7,200 nucleotides of DNA, taken from positions 1 to 7,200 of the forward strand of contig JAJYCH010000242.1 in assembly GCA_021778575.1 (NCBI GenBank). Reading direction: 5' to 3'. The position numbers and the translations under genes were made by a program. This DNA comes from Planctomycetota bacterium. Lineage in GTDB: Bacteria; Planctomycetota; Planctomycetia; Isosphaerales; Isosphaeraceae. The notes beneath the pieces were generated by a model that did not search any database, was not told the DNA's origin, and saw only the letters and a program-made list of their open reading frames with translations. Shown piece by piece: positions 1 to 6,051 of this stretch (position 1 is the first letter of the stretch; each line of letters starts with the position of its first letter).

Positions 1-689
1 CGATCCGCGGAGCGATCTGGTATCAGGGCGAGGCCAACGCCGGCCGGGCGTTCCAGTACCGAACCCTTCTGCCGGCGATGATCAACGACTGGCGGTCGGC
101 CTGGGGACAGGGGGACTTCCCGTTCCTGATCGTCCAGCTCGCGCCATTTCGTAAGATTGTCGCCGAGCCGGCCGAAAGCGACTGGGCCGAGCTTCGCGAA
201 GCACAGCTCAAGACCACGCAGATCTTGCCGAAAACCGGCATGGCCGTCATCACCGATGTCGGCGAGGAGAACGACGTTCACCCCAAGAAAAAGGAGCCGG
301 TGGGTGGCCGACTGGCTCGCGCGGCGTTGATGATCGCCTATGATCAGCCCGTGATCGGGTCCGGACCCGAGTATACTTCGATGGACGTGAAGGACGACAA
401 GATCGTGCTGCACTTCAAGTATGTCGGTCAGGGACTGGTGGCGAAGGACGGCCCGCTCAAGGGGTTTGCGATCGCCGGCGAGGATCACAAGTTCGTCAAC
501 GCCGAAGCCACGATCGAGGCCGACAATACCATCGTCGTCCATGCCGACAAGGTGGCGAAACCGGTCGCCGTCCGCTACGGCTGGGCGAATTTTCCGGTGG
601 TCAACCTCTGGAACAAGGACGGGCTTCCGGCCTCGCCGTTCCGGACCGACGACTTCCCGATGATCACCGCTCCCAAGCCGAAGCGCTGA
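1..689 (+). CDS. Sialate O-acetylesterase-like SGNH hydrolase (5'-truncated by window edge)
   Basis: This is the C-terminal part (228 visible residues, first full codon at 3, TGA at 687-689) of a carbohydrate esterase. The family removes O-acetyl groups from sialic acids or other acetylated sugars, usually outside the cytoplasm. The fragment opens with the family block GAIWYQGEAN (visible residues 3-12). About 75 residues later comes DVGEENDVHPKKK, the Asp/His block supplying the catalytic histidine (His93), followed by the usual VGGRLA. The last 80 residues (IAGEDHKFVNAEA, VAVRYGWANFPVVNLWNKDG, ASPFRTDDFP) are the family's characteristic C-terminus. The nucleophilic serine block and any signal peptide lie upstream, outside the window, so catalytic completeness and export cannot be judged. 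The gene converges on the next one with a hairpin between them. True substrate is unknown; planctomycetes carry many paralogues, probably used on complex heteropolysaccharides (inference). Confidence 0.93.
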   Translation, partial: IRGAIWYQGEANAGRAFQYRTLLPAMINDWRSAWGQGDFPFLIVQLAPFRKIVAEPAESDWAELREAQLKTTQILPKTGMAVITDVGEENDVHPKKKEPVGGRLARAALMIAYDQPVIGSGPEYTSMDVKDDKIVLHFKYVGQGLVAKDGPLKGFAIAGEDHKFVNAEATIEADNTIVVHADKVAKPVAVRYGWANFPVVNLWNKDGLPASPFRTDDFPMITAPKPKR

Positions 690-711
690 GACCTCGATCA
701 ATAATGACGTA

Positions 712-739
712 GGGGAATTCCGCATCAGTGGAATTCCTC
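712..739. terminator. Hairpin, possible bidirectional terminator between convergent genes
   Basis: Bases 712-721 pair with 730-739 to give a 10-bp stem (nine Watson-Crick pairs and one G-T wobble, core GGAATTCC) around the 8-nt loop GCATCAGT. It sits 22 bp after the esterase stop codon and about 70 bp beyond the stop of the convergent hypothetical gene, where a shared terminator is expected. No clear T-tract follows on either strand, so intrinsic termination is not certain. Confidence 0.45.
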
Positions 740-745
740 ATCAGT
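714..745. repeat. Two tandem copies of a 16-nt unit
   Basis: GGAATTCCGCATCAGT at 714-729 is followed without a gap by GGAATTCCTCATCAGT at 730-745; 15 of 16 positions agree. Each copy contains the palindrome GGAATTCC, which explains why the same bases can also fold into the hairpin at 712-739. Two copies are too few, and too tightly abutted, for a CRISPR array. Confidence 0.8.
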
Positions 746-810
746 CTAAATGTCGATATCGGCGCGCACCGCGATCCCGGAAAATCGAATGAAGAACCCT
801 TGGAAGCCGA

Positions 811-1908
811 TCAGCCGGCGGCGACACCCACCTGTCGCGCCTGGTTGGCCTGCTTTCCGGCCCGAGACCCCTCCCGATCGGCGACGACCGGCTTCGGTTG
901 AGCCGCTTGAGGGGGTTCGGCTTGCCTCAATCGGTCACCGTCCGATGGACCCGGTCGCGTTTCCCGAAACGAAGCCACCGGGCCATCGGATTCGGTCGCG
1001 CAGGGCTCCTCGGCGGAGTCAGCGGAGTCGACGGAGTCGGCCTCGACTTGACGGAACTCGTGGAGAGTCCTGAAGAAGCAACGCCTCGACTCCGACTCGT
1101 ACCGCCGGGCCAGCGTGGCCGCTTTCGACGGATCGAAGAGCGCTCGATCGCGAGCCTCGGCGCGGTCGAGAGCGATCGCCGACGTATCCAGGGTTGCGCG
1201 TTCGTCTTCGAGATCCTTCAGAGCGGCGTCGATCCGCTCGATCAGGTGATTTCTGGCCCAGGCCTTTCGCGCCTCGGATTCCATGCTGGTTCGCTCCTCG
1301 GGTTCCAGCTCGGCAAGGAAGCCCCAGGCGGCCTTTGAGATGGCATCAAGCCGGGTCCTGGCCAATTTTTCGCCAGGGAGACCGAGCAGATTTCCGAGCC
1401 GAGTGAAGTGCGCCGGCGTCCAGATCGGGTGCTTGGTCCGCGTGAGATCCGATCGGAGGTCGTGCCAGGCGGTGATAAGGAGGTCGATCCCCTCGGTCGT
1501 CTTGCGGAGCCTGGCCACGGTCCGCCGGGGATCGTCGGCGAGCCCGGCGAATTCAACCTCGGCGCGATCGGCGCGGTCCTGGTCGAACCGTTCGTCGGCA
1601 TGGCGAATCTGCTCGGCGACGGCGGCGAACTCCTGGCGCGAGCCCCGCTCGATCCGGACCGAAAGCATGGCAAGCTGTCGGACCAGAATCGCGCCAAGCA
1701 CGGTGCTCGGAGCCAACTCCGACTGGAGAGCCTGATCGCGTCGATCGACTTCGGCCTGGTCATGCTCGGACAGGACAAGCCCTTGGCCGGTCAATCCATG
1801 CTTCCGACTATTTTGACACGACCGCTCTTTCCCCTCCACCGTCTTCGGGCCGGTACTTTTCTGAGAATTTCGGCGGTTCGCCTCGGCTCGGGCCGCGCTG
1901 ACGTTCAT
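811..1908 (-). CDS. Hypothetical protein with '[14 protein letters not shown]' N-terminal signature
   Basis: The 365-residue protein belongs to a widespread but uncharacterised bacterial family, common in planctomycetes, recognised by an N-terminal block read here as [15 protein letters not shown], then EGK.RS..N..KHGLTG (residues 8-41). The middle is charged and helical. Near residues 265-300 is a second typical segment ([20 protein letters not shown]). The last 65 residues are low-complexity, acidic then basic, with a DSVDSADSA repeat. No membrane segment, signal peptide or catalytic motif is visible, and no function can be given. The ATG at 1906-1908 is chosen because family members usually begin just before the signature. 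A GTG at 1984-1986 would add 26 residues of less family-like sequence. No strong Shine-Dalgarno site precedes either start (GAGAAA lies a few bases before the ATG). The gene diverges from the DUF1559 gene. Confidence 0.82.
   Translation of the reverse strand: MNVSAARAEANRRNSQKSTGPKTVEGKERSCQNSRKHGLTGQGLVLSEHDQAEVDRRDQALQSELAPSTVLGAILVRQLAMLSVRIERGSRQEFAAVAEQIRHADERFDQDRADRAEVEFAGLADDPRRTVARLRKTTEGIDLLITAWHDLRSDLTRTKHPIWTPAHFTRLGNLLGLPGEKLARTRLDAISKAAWGFLAELEPEERTSMESEARKAWARNHLIERIDAALKDLEDERATLDTSAIALDRAEARDRALFDPSKAATLARRYESESRRCFFRTLHEFRQVEADSVDSADSAEEPCATESDGPVASFRETRPGPSDGDRLRQAEPPQAAQPKPVVADREGSRAGKQANQARQVGVAAG
1014..1038. repeat. Three in-frame 9-nt repeats inside the hypothetical gene
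   Basis: CGGAGTC occurs at 1014-1020, 1023-1029 and 1032-1038, exactly 9 nt apart. On the coding (minus) strand this gives the tripeptide repeat DSV-DSA-DSA in the acidic linker of the hypothetical protein. The period keeps the reading frame, so copy-number change would only alter linker length. Confidence 0.75.
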
Positions 1909-2134
1909 GGGATTTTTCTCGGATGGAAGAGTATCGATTTCAAGAACTTCCTCGATATATTCCGTTCGTTCGCGCGTCTGTAGCACAGTTTTTTCGGGAT
2001 TTCACGAAGCAACAAACCGATCTGGCCCGGAAATCGTCCCGATCGACTTGCTTTCCAGAAACGAAACCGATAGCATTCAAATCGATCAATTTTACAGTTG
2101 TCATGGGCTCGCGGGCCTGAACTGGAAATTGAAC
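1909..2134. promoter_or_regulatory. Divergent intergenic region
   Basis: These 226 bases separate two genes that start away from each other, so promoters for both should lie here. The stretch is visibly less GC-rich than the flanking genes (for example 2040-2160). I see no convincing -35/-10 pair or operator-like palindrome. An in-frame extension of the rightward ORF back to 1907 and of the leftward ORF to 1986 both run into it, but neither extension has family-like sequence. Confidence 0.4.
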
Positions 2135-3148
2135 ATGTGGATTCTTTTGAACTGCGAAAATGGTCATTCCTTCGAGCGTCCCGACGAGGAAATTGGTTTG
2201 CTCGCGCGGTGTCCGGAATGCGGGCAAGAGGTGCTGGTTCCCAAGCCGCCCGAGCCTCCGGACGTCTGGGTGCTCTCTGAAGATTTTGCTCGACCGGTGC
2301 TCAGCGGCAAGGCGATCGCCAGTGTCGTCGTTGGCGTTTGCTTCTTCTTTGCCTGTCTCTCGGGGATTCCGGCGATCATTCTGGGGAACCTGGCAGAACG
2401 GGATATCGACCGGAGCGGTGGTCGGATTCGAGGGCGATGGCTGGCCCTGACCGGCCGGGTTCTGGGAACCTTCGGCTGTCTGTTCACGCTGTTCCTGCTC
2501 TCGGTGCCCGCGTATCGTTCCGCGCGCGAGGCTGCCCGACGGGCCCAATGCGTGAACAATCTGAAACAAATTGGCCTGGCCCTCCATAACTATCACGAGG
2601 TCTACAATTGTTTGCCGCCGGAGGCGATCACCGACAAGGCGGGCCGGCCGCTCTTGAGCTGGCGCGTCGCCATTCTGCCATTCTTTGACTCAAGTACTCT
2701 CTATTATGATTTCCATCTCGACGAACCGTGGGATAGCCCGCATAACCTGCCGCTGACGAAGCGGATGCCAAGCGTTTTCTCCTGCCCGAGCGACCCGAAG
2801 CCGCAACCGGGAATGACCGGTTATCAGGTTGTCGTCGGCCCGGGGATGGTGTTCACCCCGGATTTCAAGCCGACCCGTTTTGACGAGATCACCGATGGAC
2901 TGAGTCATACAATCGTTGTTGGCGAAACGCAGAACGTCACTGCCTGGACGAGGCCCGGCGACATTCGTTACGATAAAAATCTATTATTTGAACAGTTTGA
3001 CAGTCATCACAGCTATCATGACGGCGGATATAATGTCTTGTTGGCTGATGGATCAGTCCGCTTTCTGAAACGGTCGATCGACCGCAGAGTCATTCACGCT
3101 TACCTGACGCGTGGTGGTAACGAACCTCTGCCTCATAACGAGATGTAA
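2135..3148 (+). CDS. DUF1559 membrane protein with zinc-ribbon-like N-terminus and DUF4190-like segment
   Basis: The 337-residue protein has three parts. Residues 7-30 carry Cys7, His11, Cys26 and Cys29 (CENGH ... CPECG), a likely zinc-ribbon. Residues 55-125 hold two hydrophobic helices around [19 protein letters not shown], the pattern of DUF4190-type membrane segments. From about 128 comes a DUF1559 domain: [65 protein letters not shown] and, near the end, His295 nine residues before Asp305-Gly306, matching the 'H-X9-DG' prepilin-processing-associated motif. DUF1559 proteins are hugely expanded in planctomycetes and usually begin with a type IV pilin-like helix. Here that leader is replaced, so the domain is probably membrane-anchored and presented outside, with the zinc ribbon inside (inference). 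The start at 2135 is the only ATG directly before the zinc-ribbon. Function of the family is unknown. Confidence 0.92.
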   Translation: MWILLNCENGHSFERPDEEIGLLARCPECGQEVLVPKPPEPPDVWVLSEDFARPVLSGKAIASVVVGVCFFFACLSGIPAIILGNLAERDIDRSGGRIRGRWLALTGRVLGTFGCLFTLFLLSVPAYRSAREAARRAQCVNNLKQIGLALHNYHEVYNCLPPEAITDKAGRPLLSWRVAILPFFDSSTLYYDFHLDEPWDSPHNLPLTKRMPSVFSCPSDPKPQPGMTGYQVVVGPGMVFTPDFKPTRFDEITDGLSHTIVVGETQNVTAWTRPGDIRYDKNLLFEQFDSHHSYHDGGYNVLLADGSVRFLKRSIDRRVIHAYLTRGGNEPLPHNEM

Positions 3149-3166
3149 TGCGTTGACTGCTGAAAG

Positions 3167-3868
3167 TTATTGCGCAGGGTCCAATCTCTCCCAGAGTCGA
3201 TTATAGGTCTGCTCGAACGGCACAAGATGCCGGGCGTCGGAGGTGATGATCAGATTCTCCTCGTTGTCTCGCGCGGCTCCTCGGGTCCAGTTGTAGCTAC
3301 CGGTCAGGAGCGTGGAACCGTCGAAGATCGCAAATTTGTGGTGCATGTGCGACGGGCTTCGATCAACCCTGGTGGCGATCCCTGCTCGTTCGAATCGCTC
3401 GATGTCCGAGCCCAGATCCTCGGCCTTGGCGTCGTCGGTGATGATCCGGATGGCGACCTGGCGTCGGTGGGCTTCGAGGATTGCGTCGGACAGGTGATCA
3501 TCAGTGATCGTGAAGACGCAAATATCAATCGTGTGTCGGGCCTGGTCCAGCAGTCTGCCGATTGCCCGGGGGCAATCCTCGCCGGGGCTGAAAAACGATT
3601 GGGCCACGGTTGGTGGAGCAGTGGTCGAAGCAATCTCGCGGAGTGCCCGCGTGACGTCGTCGAGCCACTCGATCACCGCGTGATTTTCGGCCAGTCCCGT
3701 CGAGGCTCGGGCGATCGCGAAGGCTCGACGTCGGAGTGCTTCACGGTCGATCGTCGAATCCAGACCGGCCAGAAACTCCACCAGTTCCTGTCGTTCGTTC
3801 CGAGACAACCGCCGGTCTTCGAGCGACCGGCAAAGCCAGGTGTCAATCTCGTCAGGATCAATTCGCAT
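3167..3868 (-). CDS. Phospholipase D-like protein with one HKD motif
   Basis: The 233-residue protein has a C-terminal PLD-like domain (about 88-230) and an extra N-terminal helical region (1-85) rich in Arg, Glu and Leu that I do not recognise. The catalytic motif is complete: His176, Lys178 and Asp183 in HHKFAIFDGSTLLTGSYNWT, followed by NEENLIITSD. The order FFSPGEDC, IDICVFTITDDHLSDAILEA, VAIRIITDD is typical of single-motif members (Nuc endonuclease, mitochondrial PLD6/Zucchini type), which dimerise to form one active site and cleave nucleic acids or phosphodiester lipids. No signal peptide or transmembrane helix is seen, so a cytoplasmic nuclease is more likely than a secreted lipase, but substrate cannot be told from sequence. 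It is the last gene of the leftward cluster, 65 bp after the glycosyltransferase stop, and its 3' end lies 18 bp from the convergent DUF1559 gene. Confidence 0.9.
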   Translation of the reverse strand: MRIDPDEIDTWLCRSLEDRRLSRNERQELVEFLAGLDSTIDREALRRRAFAIARASTGLAENHAVIEWLDDVTRALREIASTTAPPTVAQSFFSPGEDCPRAIGRLLDQARHTIDICVFTITDDHLSDAILEAHRRQVAIRIITDDAKAEDLGSDIERFERAGIATRVDRSPSHMHHKFAIFDGSTLLTGSYNWTRGAARDNEENLIITSDARHLVPFEQTYNRLWERLDPAQ

Positions 3869-3885
3869 AGTAGAATACTCTTGTA

Positions 3886-3891
3886 ATTATA
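3886..3891 (-). promoter_or_regulatory. Possible -10 box (TATAAT) for the PLD-like gene
   Basis: Reading the minus strand, a perfect TATAAT lies 17 bases before the ATG of the PLD-like gene, inside a very AT-rich gap (3869-3933). No good -35 hexamer is found 16-18 bases upstream, and the implied leader would be only about 10 nt, with AAGAG (3878-3882) as the only Shine-Dalgarno-like match. A match in such AT-rich DNA can easily arise by chance. Confidence 0.3.
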
Positions 3892-3931
3892 GTATGATAA
3901 ATATAAAAATGATAGCATATTAATCGAAAAT

Positions 3932-3943
3932 ATTTACGTAAAT
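3932..3943. repeat. 12-nt perfect palindrome over the glycosyltransferase stop codon
   Basis: ATTTACGTAAAT is a perfect inverted repeat with no loop, covering the TAA stop (3934-3936) and the last codons of the glycosyltransferase gene. It could be a protein-binding site or chance in AT-rich DNA; without a spacer it is a poor terminator hairpin. Confidence 0.4.
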
Positions 3944-5166
3944 CTCTTTTTTGGTTTCTGACTCGATCGGACTTTCTTGAGAATCGGGTGGTCGGCGATC
4001 TTGCGACTTTTCCGGGCGGTGGTCGGCGGAGTCTCGGTATTGCCGATCTCCGTGACTCGCGTGACAATGTCGAACGCCGCGTGCGGTCGGGCCAGACGGA
4101 GAGCGTTGGCTTTCATCGTCGCCAGTCGCTGGGAATCGTCCAGCAATCGGTCGATCTTGTAGGCGAGCACCGGCAGGTTGTTGCAGCGGATCGCGGCGCC
4201 TTCTTCGAGGAGGTGGTCGGAGTTTCGTTCTTCCTGACCGGGAATCGGGCTGACCACGACGAACACCAGGCCGCGAGCGAGCGCCTCGGAGGTTGTCAGA
4301 CCGCCCGGCTTGCCGACGACCAGGTCTGACGCGGCCATGTACTCGTCCATCTCGGTTGTGAAACCGATCACTTTCATCCTCACCGGAGAATCGGCCGGAA
4401 GTTCTGCGGCGAGCCGGTCGAGTCGCTGCTTCAATTCCTCATTCCGGCCGCAGATGGCGATGATCTCGGAACGGTGTCGGATCTTCAAGAGCGAAGACAT
4501 CAGTTCATCAATCCGACCCACTCCGAAGCCACCGGCCGACGACAGGATCACGGTTCCGTCACGCCTCAAACCATACTTCTCGCGCATCGCCAGCTTGTCT
4601 TTTGGCTGAGCGAACACCGGGTCGACCGGGATTCCCGATACGGTGATCTTCGCGGCGGGAACTCCCAGTTCCTCAAGGTGCGCGCGGGTCTCGTCGATGG
4701 CGACGAAATAGTGCGCGTAATGCTGACAGAGCCATTGGGCATGAACATCAAAGTCGGTGACGACAATTGCCTGTCGGGTATTCAGACGACCTTTGCCGAT
4801 CAGCCACGAGATGATTTCAGCGGGGAGAAAATGGGTGCAGATCGTGACGTCGGGCTGGAGTTCTTCGAGGAGCTTGATCAACGGGCCGGTGTTGAGCTTG
4901 TCGAAGGCGAGTTGAAGCCGGTCGTCCTGGTCGGGCTGATCCATCCGGTCGTAGAGCCAGCCCAGGACTTCGGGCATCCGGTTGACCATCTCGATATATG
5001 CCTTGGAATAAAGCTGGCGGAACATCGGGTTGGTGAACTGAAGCGTGTCATAATTATGGACCGATCGGGCCGACCCGGTGGCCTCGAAGGCATGCTCGAT
5101 CGCCTGGGCGGCCCGGAGGTGGCCCGCCCCGGCCGAGGCGGAGAGGATCAGAACTTTTTTCGCCAT
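3934..5166 (-). CDS. MGDG synthase/UgtP-like processive glycolipid glycosyltransferase (GT28-type)
   Basis: The 410-residue enzyme resembles monogalactosyldiacylglycerol synthases and bacterial UgtP/YpfP, which move a sugar from a UDP-sugar to diacylglycerol at the cytoplasmic membrane face. The N-terminal acceptor domain starts with VLILSASAGAGHLRAAQAI (residues 5-23, glycine-rich loop with the GxGH histidine) and continues with the MGDG-synthase type region (YSKAYIEMVNRMPEVLGWLYD, 53-73; ICTHFLPAEI, 109-118; VVTDFDVHAQW, 135-145). The C-terminal donor domain has SGIPVDPVF, ILSSAGGFGVGRI, then GKPGGLTTSEALARG (285-299) and PIPGQEERNSDHLLEEGAA (307-325), the nucleotide-sugar binding block. 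Length is close to the family norm. The tail (384-410) is strongly basic, which could help bind anionic lipid. ATG at 5164-5166 begins the conserved domain almost at once. GGGAA about 9 nt upstream is the only ribosome-site candidate, next to a G10 tract. Donor sugar and acceptor are not determined. Confidence 0.93.
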   Translation of the reverse strand: MAKKVLILSASAGAGHLRAAQAIEHAFEATGSARSVHNYDTLQFTNPMFRQLYSKAYIEMVNRMPEVLGWLYDRMDQPDQDDRLQLAFDKLNTGPLIKLLEELQPDVTICTHFLPAEIISWLIGKGRLNTRQAIVVTDFDVHAQWLCQHYAHYFVAIDETRAHLEELGVPAAKITVSGIPVDPVFAQPKDKLAMREKYGLRRDGTVILSSAGGFGVGRIDELMSSLLKIRHRSEIIAICGRNEELKQRLDRLAAELPADSPVRMKVIGFTTEMDEYMAASDLVVGKPGGLTTSEALARGLVFVVVSPIPGQEERNSDHLLEEGAAIRCNNLPVLAYKIDRLLDDSQRLATMKANALRLARPHAAFDIVTRVTEIGNTETPPTTARKSRKIADHPILKKVRSSQKPKKRFT

Positions 5167-5182
5167 TGGATCGGTTCCCAGC

Positions 5183-5192
5183 GGGGGGGGGG
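5183..5192. repeat. Ten-G homopolymer upstream of the glycosyltransferase start
   Basis: Ten consecutive G (C on the coding strand) lie 17-26 bases before the ATG at 5164-5166, in the 60-bp gap after the TPR gene. Tracts of this length are prone to slipped-strand length change. Lying outside the coding region, it could only alter leader or promoter spacing. It is also a site prone to sequencing error. Confidence 0.85.
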
Positions 5193-5226
5193 AGAAATCT
5201 CGCTGTCATACCGCGACCGAAAATCG

Positions 5227-6024
5227 TCAGGCGACCAGGTGGTCCGGATGATTTCCGTCGTGATGAAAATAGGCGTCGGGATCAGCCAAGGCATGATCGA
5301 CGGGGAGAATTCCGAGACGTCGGCAGGCATCGACGAGCAATTTCATCTGATCACGCATCACGTCGAGATAAAAGCGTTGGCTTCGAGCGGTCAGGACCGC
5401 GGCGGCGTAGCGAGCCTCCGCGTCGGTCCAGGAATGGGCCAGGACGGCGGCCTCTCCCTTGGTCGCCAGGACCCAGACATGATCGTCGTCCTTTCGGGGA
5501 CGCCAGACGTCGGAGTCGGCCAGCATCTGCGCTGCTTTTCGCCGGACTTCTTCGAGGAGGAGCCGCGCTTCCTCGGTCTTGCCCAGGTCGTTGAGCACCG
5601 CCGCGCGATAGAACTGGAGCGAGAGTTCGTTGATCCGGGGATAGAACCCGCGCTGAACCTCGAAGGCCCGGGCGTAGTAACGCGCGGCCTCGTCGAGATC
5701 CTGGAGCGCCTGTGTCAGGTCGGCCGGAGGTTGCAGGGCTGTGATGGCTTGCTTTTTGAACAGTTTCCCCCAGCGGCAGAGCGTTTCCTCGTCGAGCTTC
5801 TTGAACTGGCGTTCGAGGTTCTTCAGTTGCGTGATCGCTTCGTCAATTCGCCCAAGTTTTTCGAGCACCAGAACGATCTCGTGACCGATCGCCAGGACGT
5901 AGGGGAACTCGTCGGCGAGACTTTTGAGTCGGTCGAGGGCTGCTTCGAGGGTTGGCCGATCGATCTGTCTGCGCCAGGTTCCGCGGATCTCGTCGAATTC
6001 CTGGTGATGGCTCGGGTGCATCAT
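5227..6024 (-). CDS. TPR protein resembling the MAP3K5/ASK1 TRAF-binding region (TPR-S-like)
   Basis: This 265-residue, all-helical soluble protein has TPR-like helix pairs: LEAALDRLKSLADEFP (26-41), YVLAIGHEIVLVLEKLGRID with EAITQLKNLERQF (42-74), and QALQDLDEAARYYARAFEVQ (105-124). The stretch FEVQRGFYPRINELSLQF (121-138) matches the pattern I recall from human ASK1 (FEVEP..YAGINLATL), as does the later VWVLATKGEAAVLAHSWTDA ... RFYLDVMRDQMKLL segment (183-231). In animals this region gates kinase activation and binds TRAFs. Bacterial relatives are found with caspase, TIR, CHAT or kinase-like partners in proposed conflict and signalling systems. No effector or membrane part is fused here. 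The start is the first of two adjacent ATG codons; GGGAG (6035-6039) lies 10 bases upstream. The 27-bp gap to the upstream kinase-like gene points to co-transcription. Assignment rests on remembered patterns, not a search. Confidence 0.78.
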   Translation of the reverse strand: MMHPSHHQEFDEIRGTWRRQIDRPTLEAALDRLKSLADEFPYVLAIGHEIVLVLEKLGRIDEAITQLKNLERQFKKLDEETLCRWGKLFKKQAITALQPPADLTQALQDLDEAARYYARAFEVQRGFYPRINELSLQFYRAAVLNDLGKTEEARLLLEEVRRKAAQMLADSDVWRPRKDDDHVWVLATKGEAAVLAHSWTDAEARYAAAVLTARSQRFYLDVMRDQMKLLVDACRRLGILPVDHALADPDAYFHHDGNHPDHLVA

Positions 6025-6051
6025 TTGATCGGAACTCCCGCGACGGAAGAG

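Noticed and set aside
714..745. CRISPR-like repeats
   Set aside because: Only two 16-nt copies with no spacer between them and no cas genes in the window.
1408..1983. Open reading frame of 191 codons antisense to the hypothetical gene
   Set aside because: The opposite strand carries the recognised [14 protein letters not shown] family signature, so this is a shadow frame. The same holds for the plus-strand frames at 898-1338 and 1283-1735.
1907..2134. N-terminal extension of the DUF1559 gene back to 1907
   Set aside because: The 76 added residues are not family-like, would overlap the divergent gene's start, and the ATG at 2135 sits directly before the zinc-ribbon Cys/His motif.
1940..2596. 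Minus-strand frame of 218 codons overlapping the DUF1559 gene start
   Set aside because: It covers the region encoding the zinc ribbon and membrane helices on the other strand and has no recognisable domain.
3170..3886. Open reading frame of 238 codons antisense to the PLD-like gene
   Set aside because: The minus-strand frame has an intact HKD motif and coherent PLD domain order; the plus-strand translation is compositionally odd and resembles nothing.
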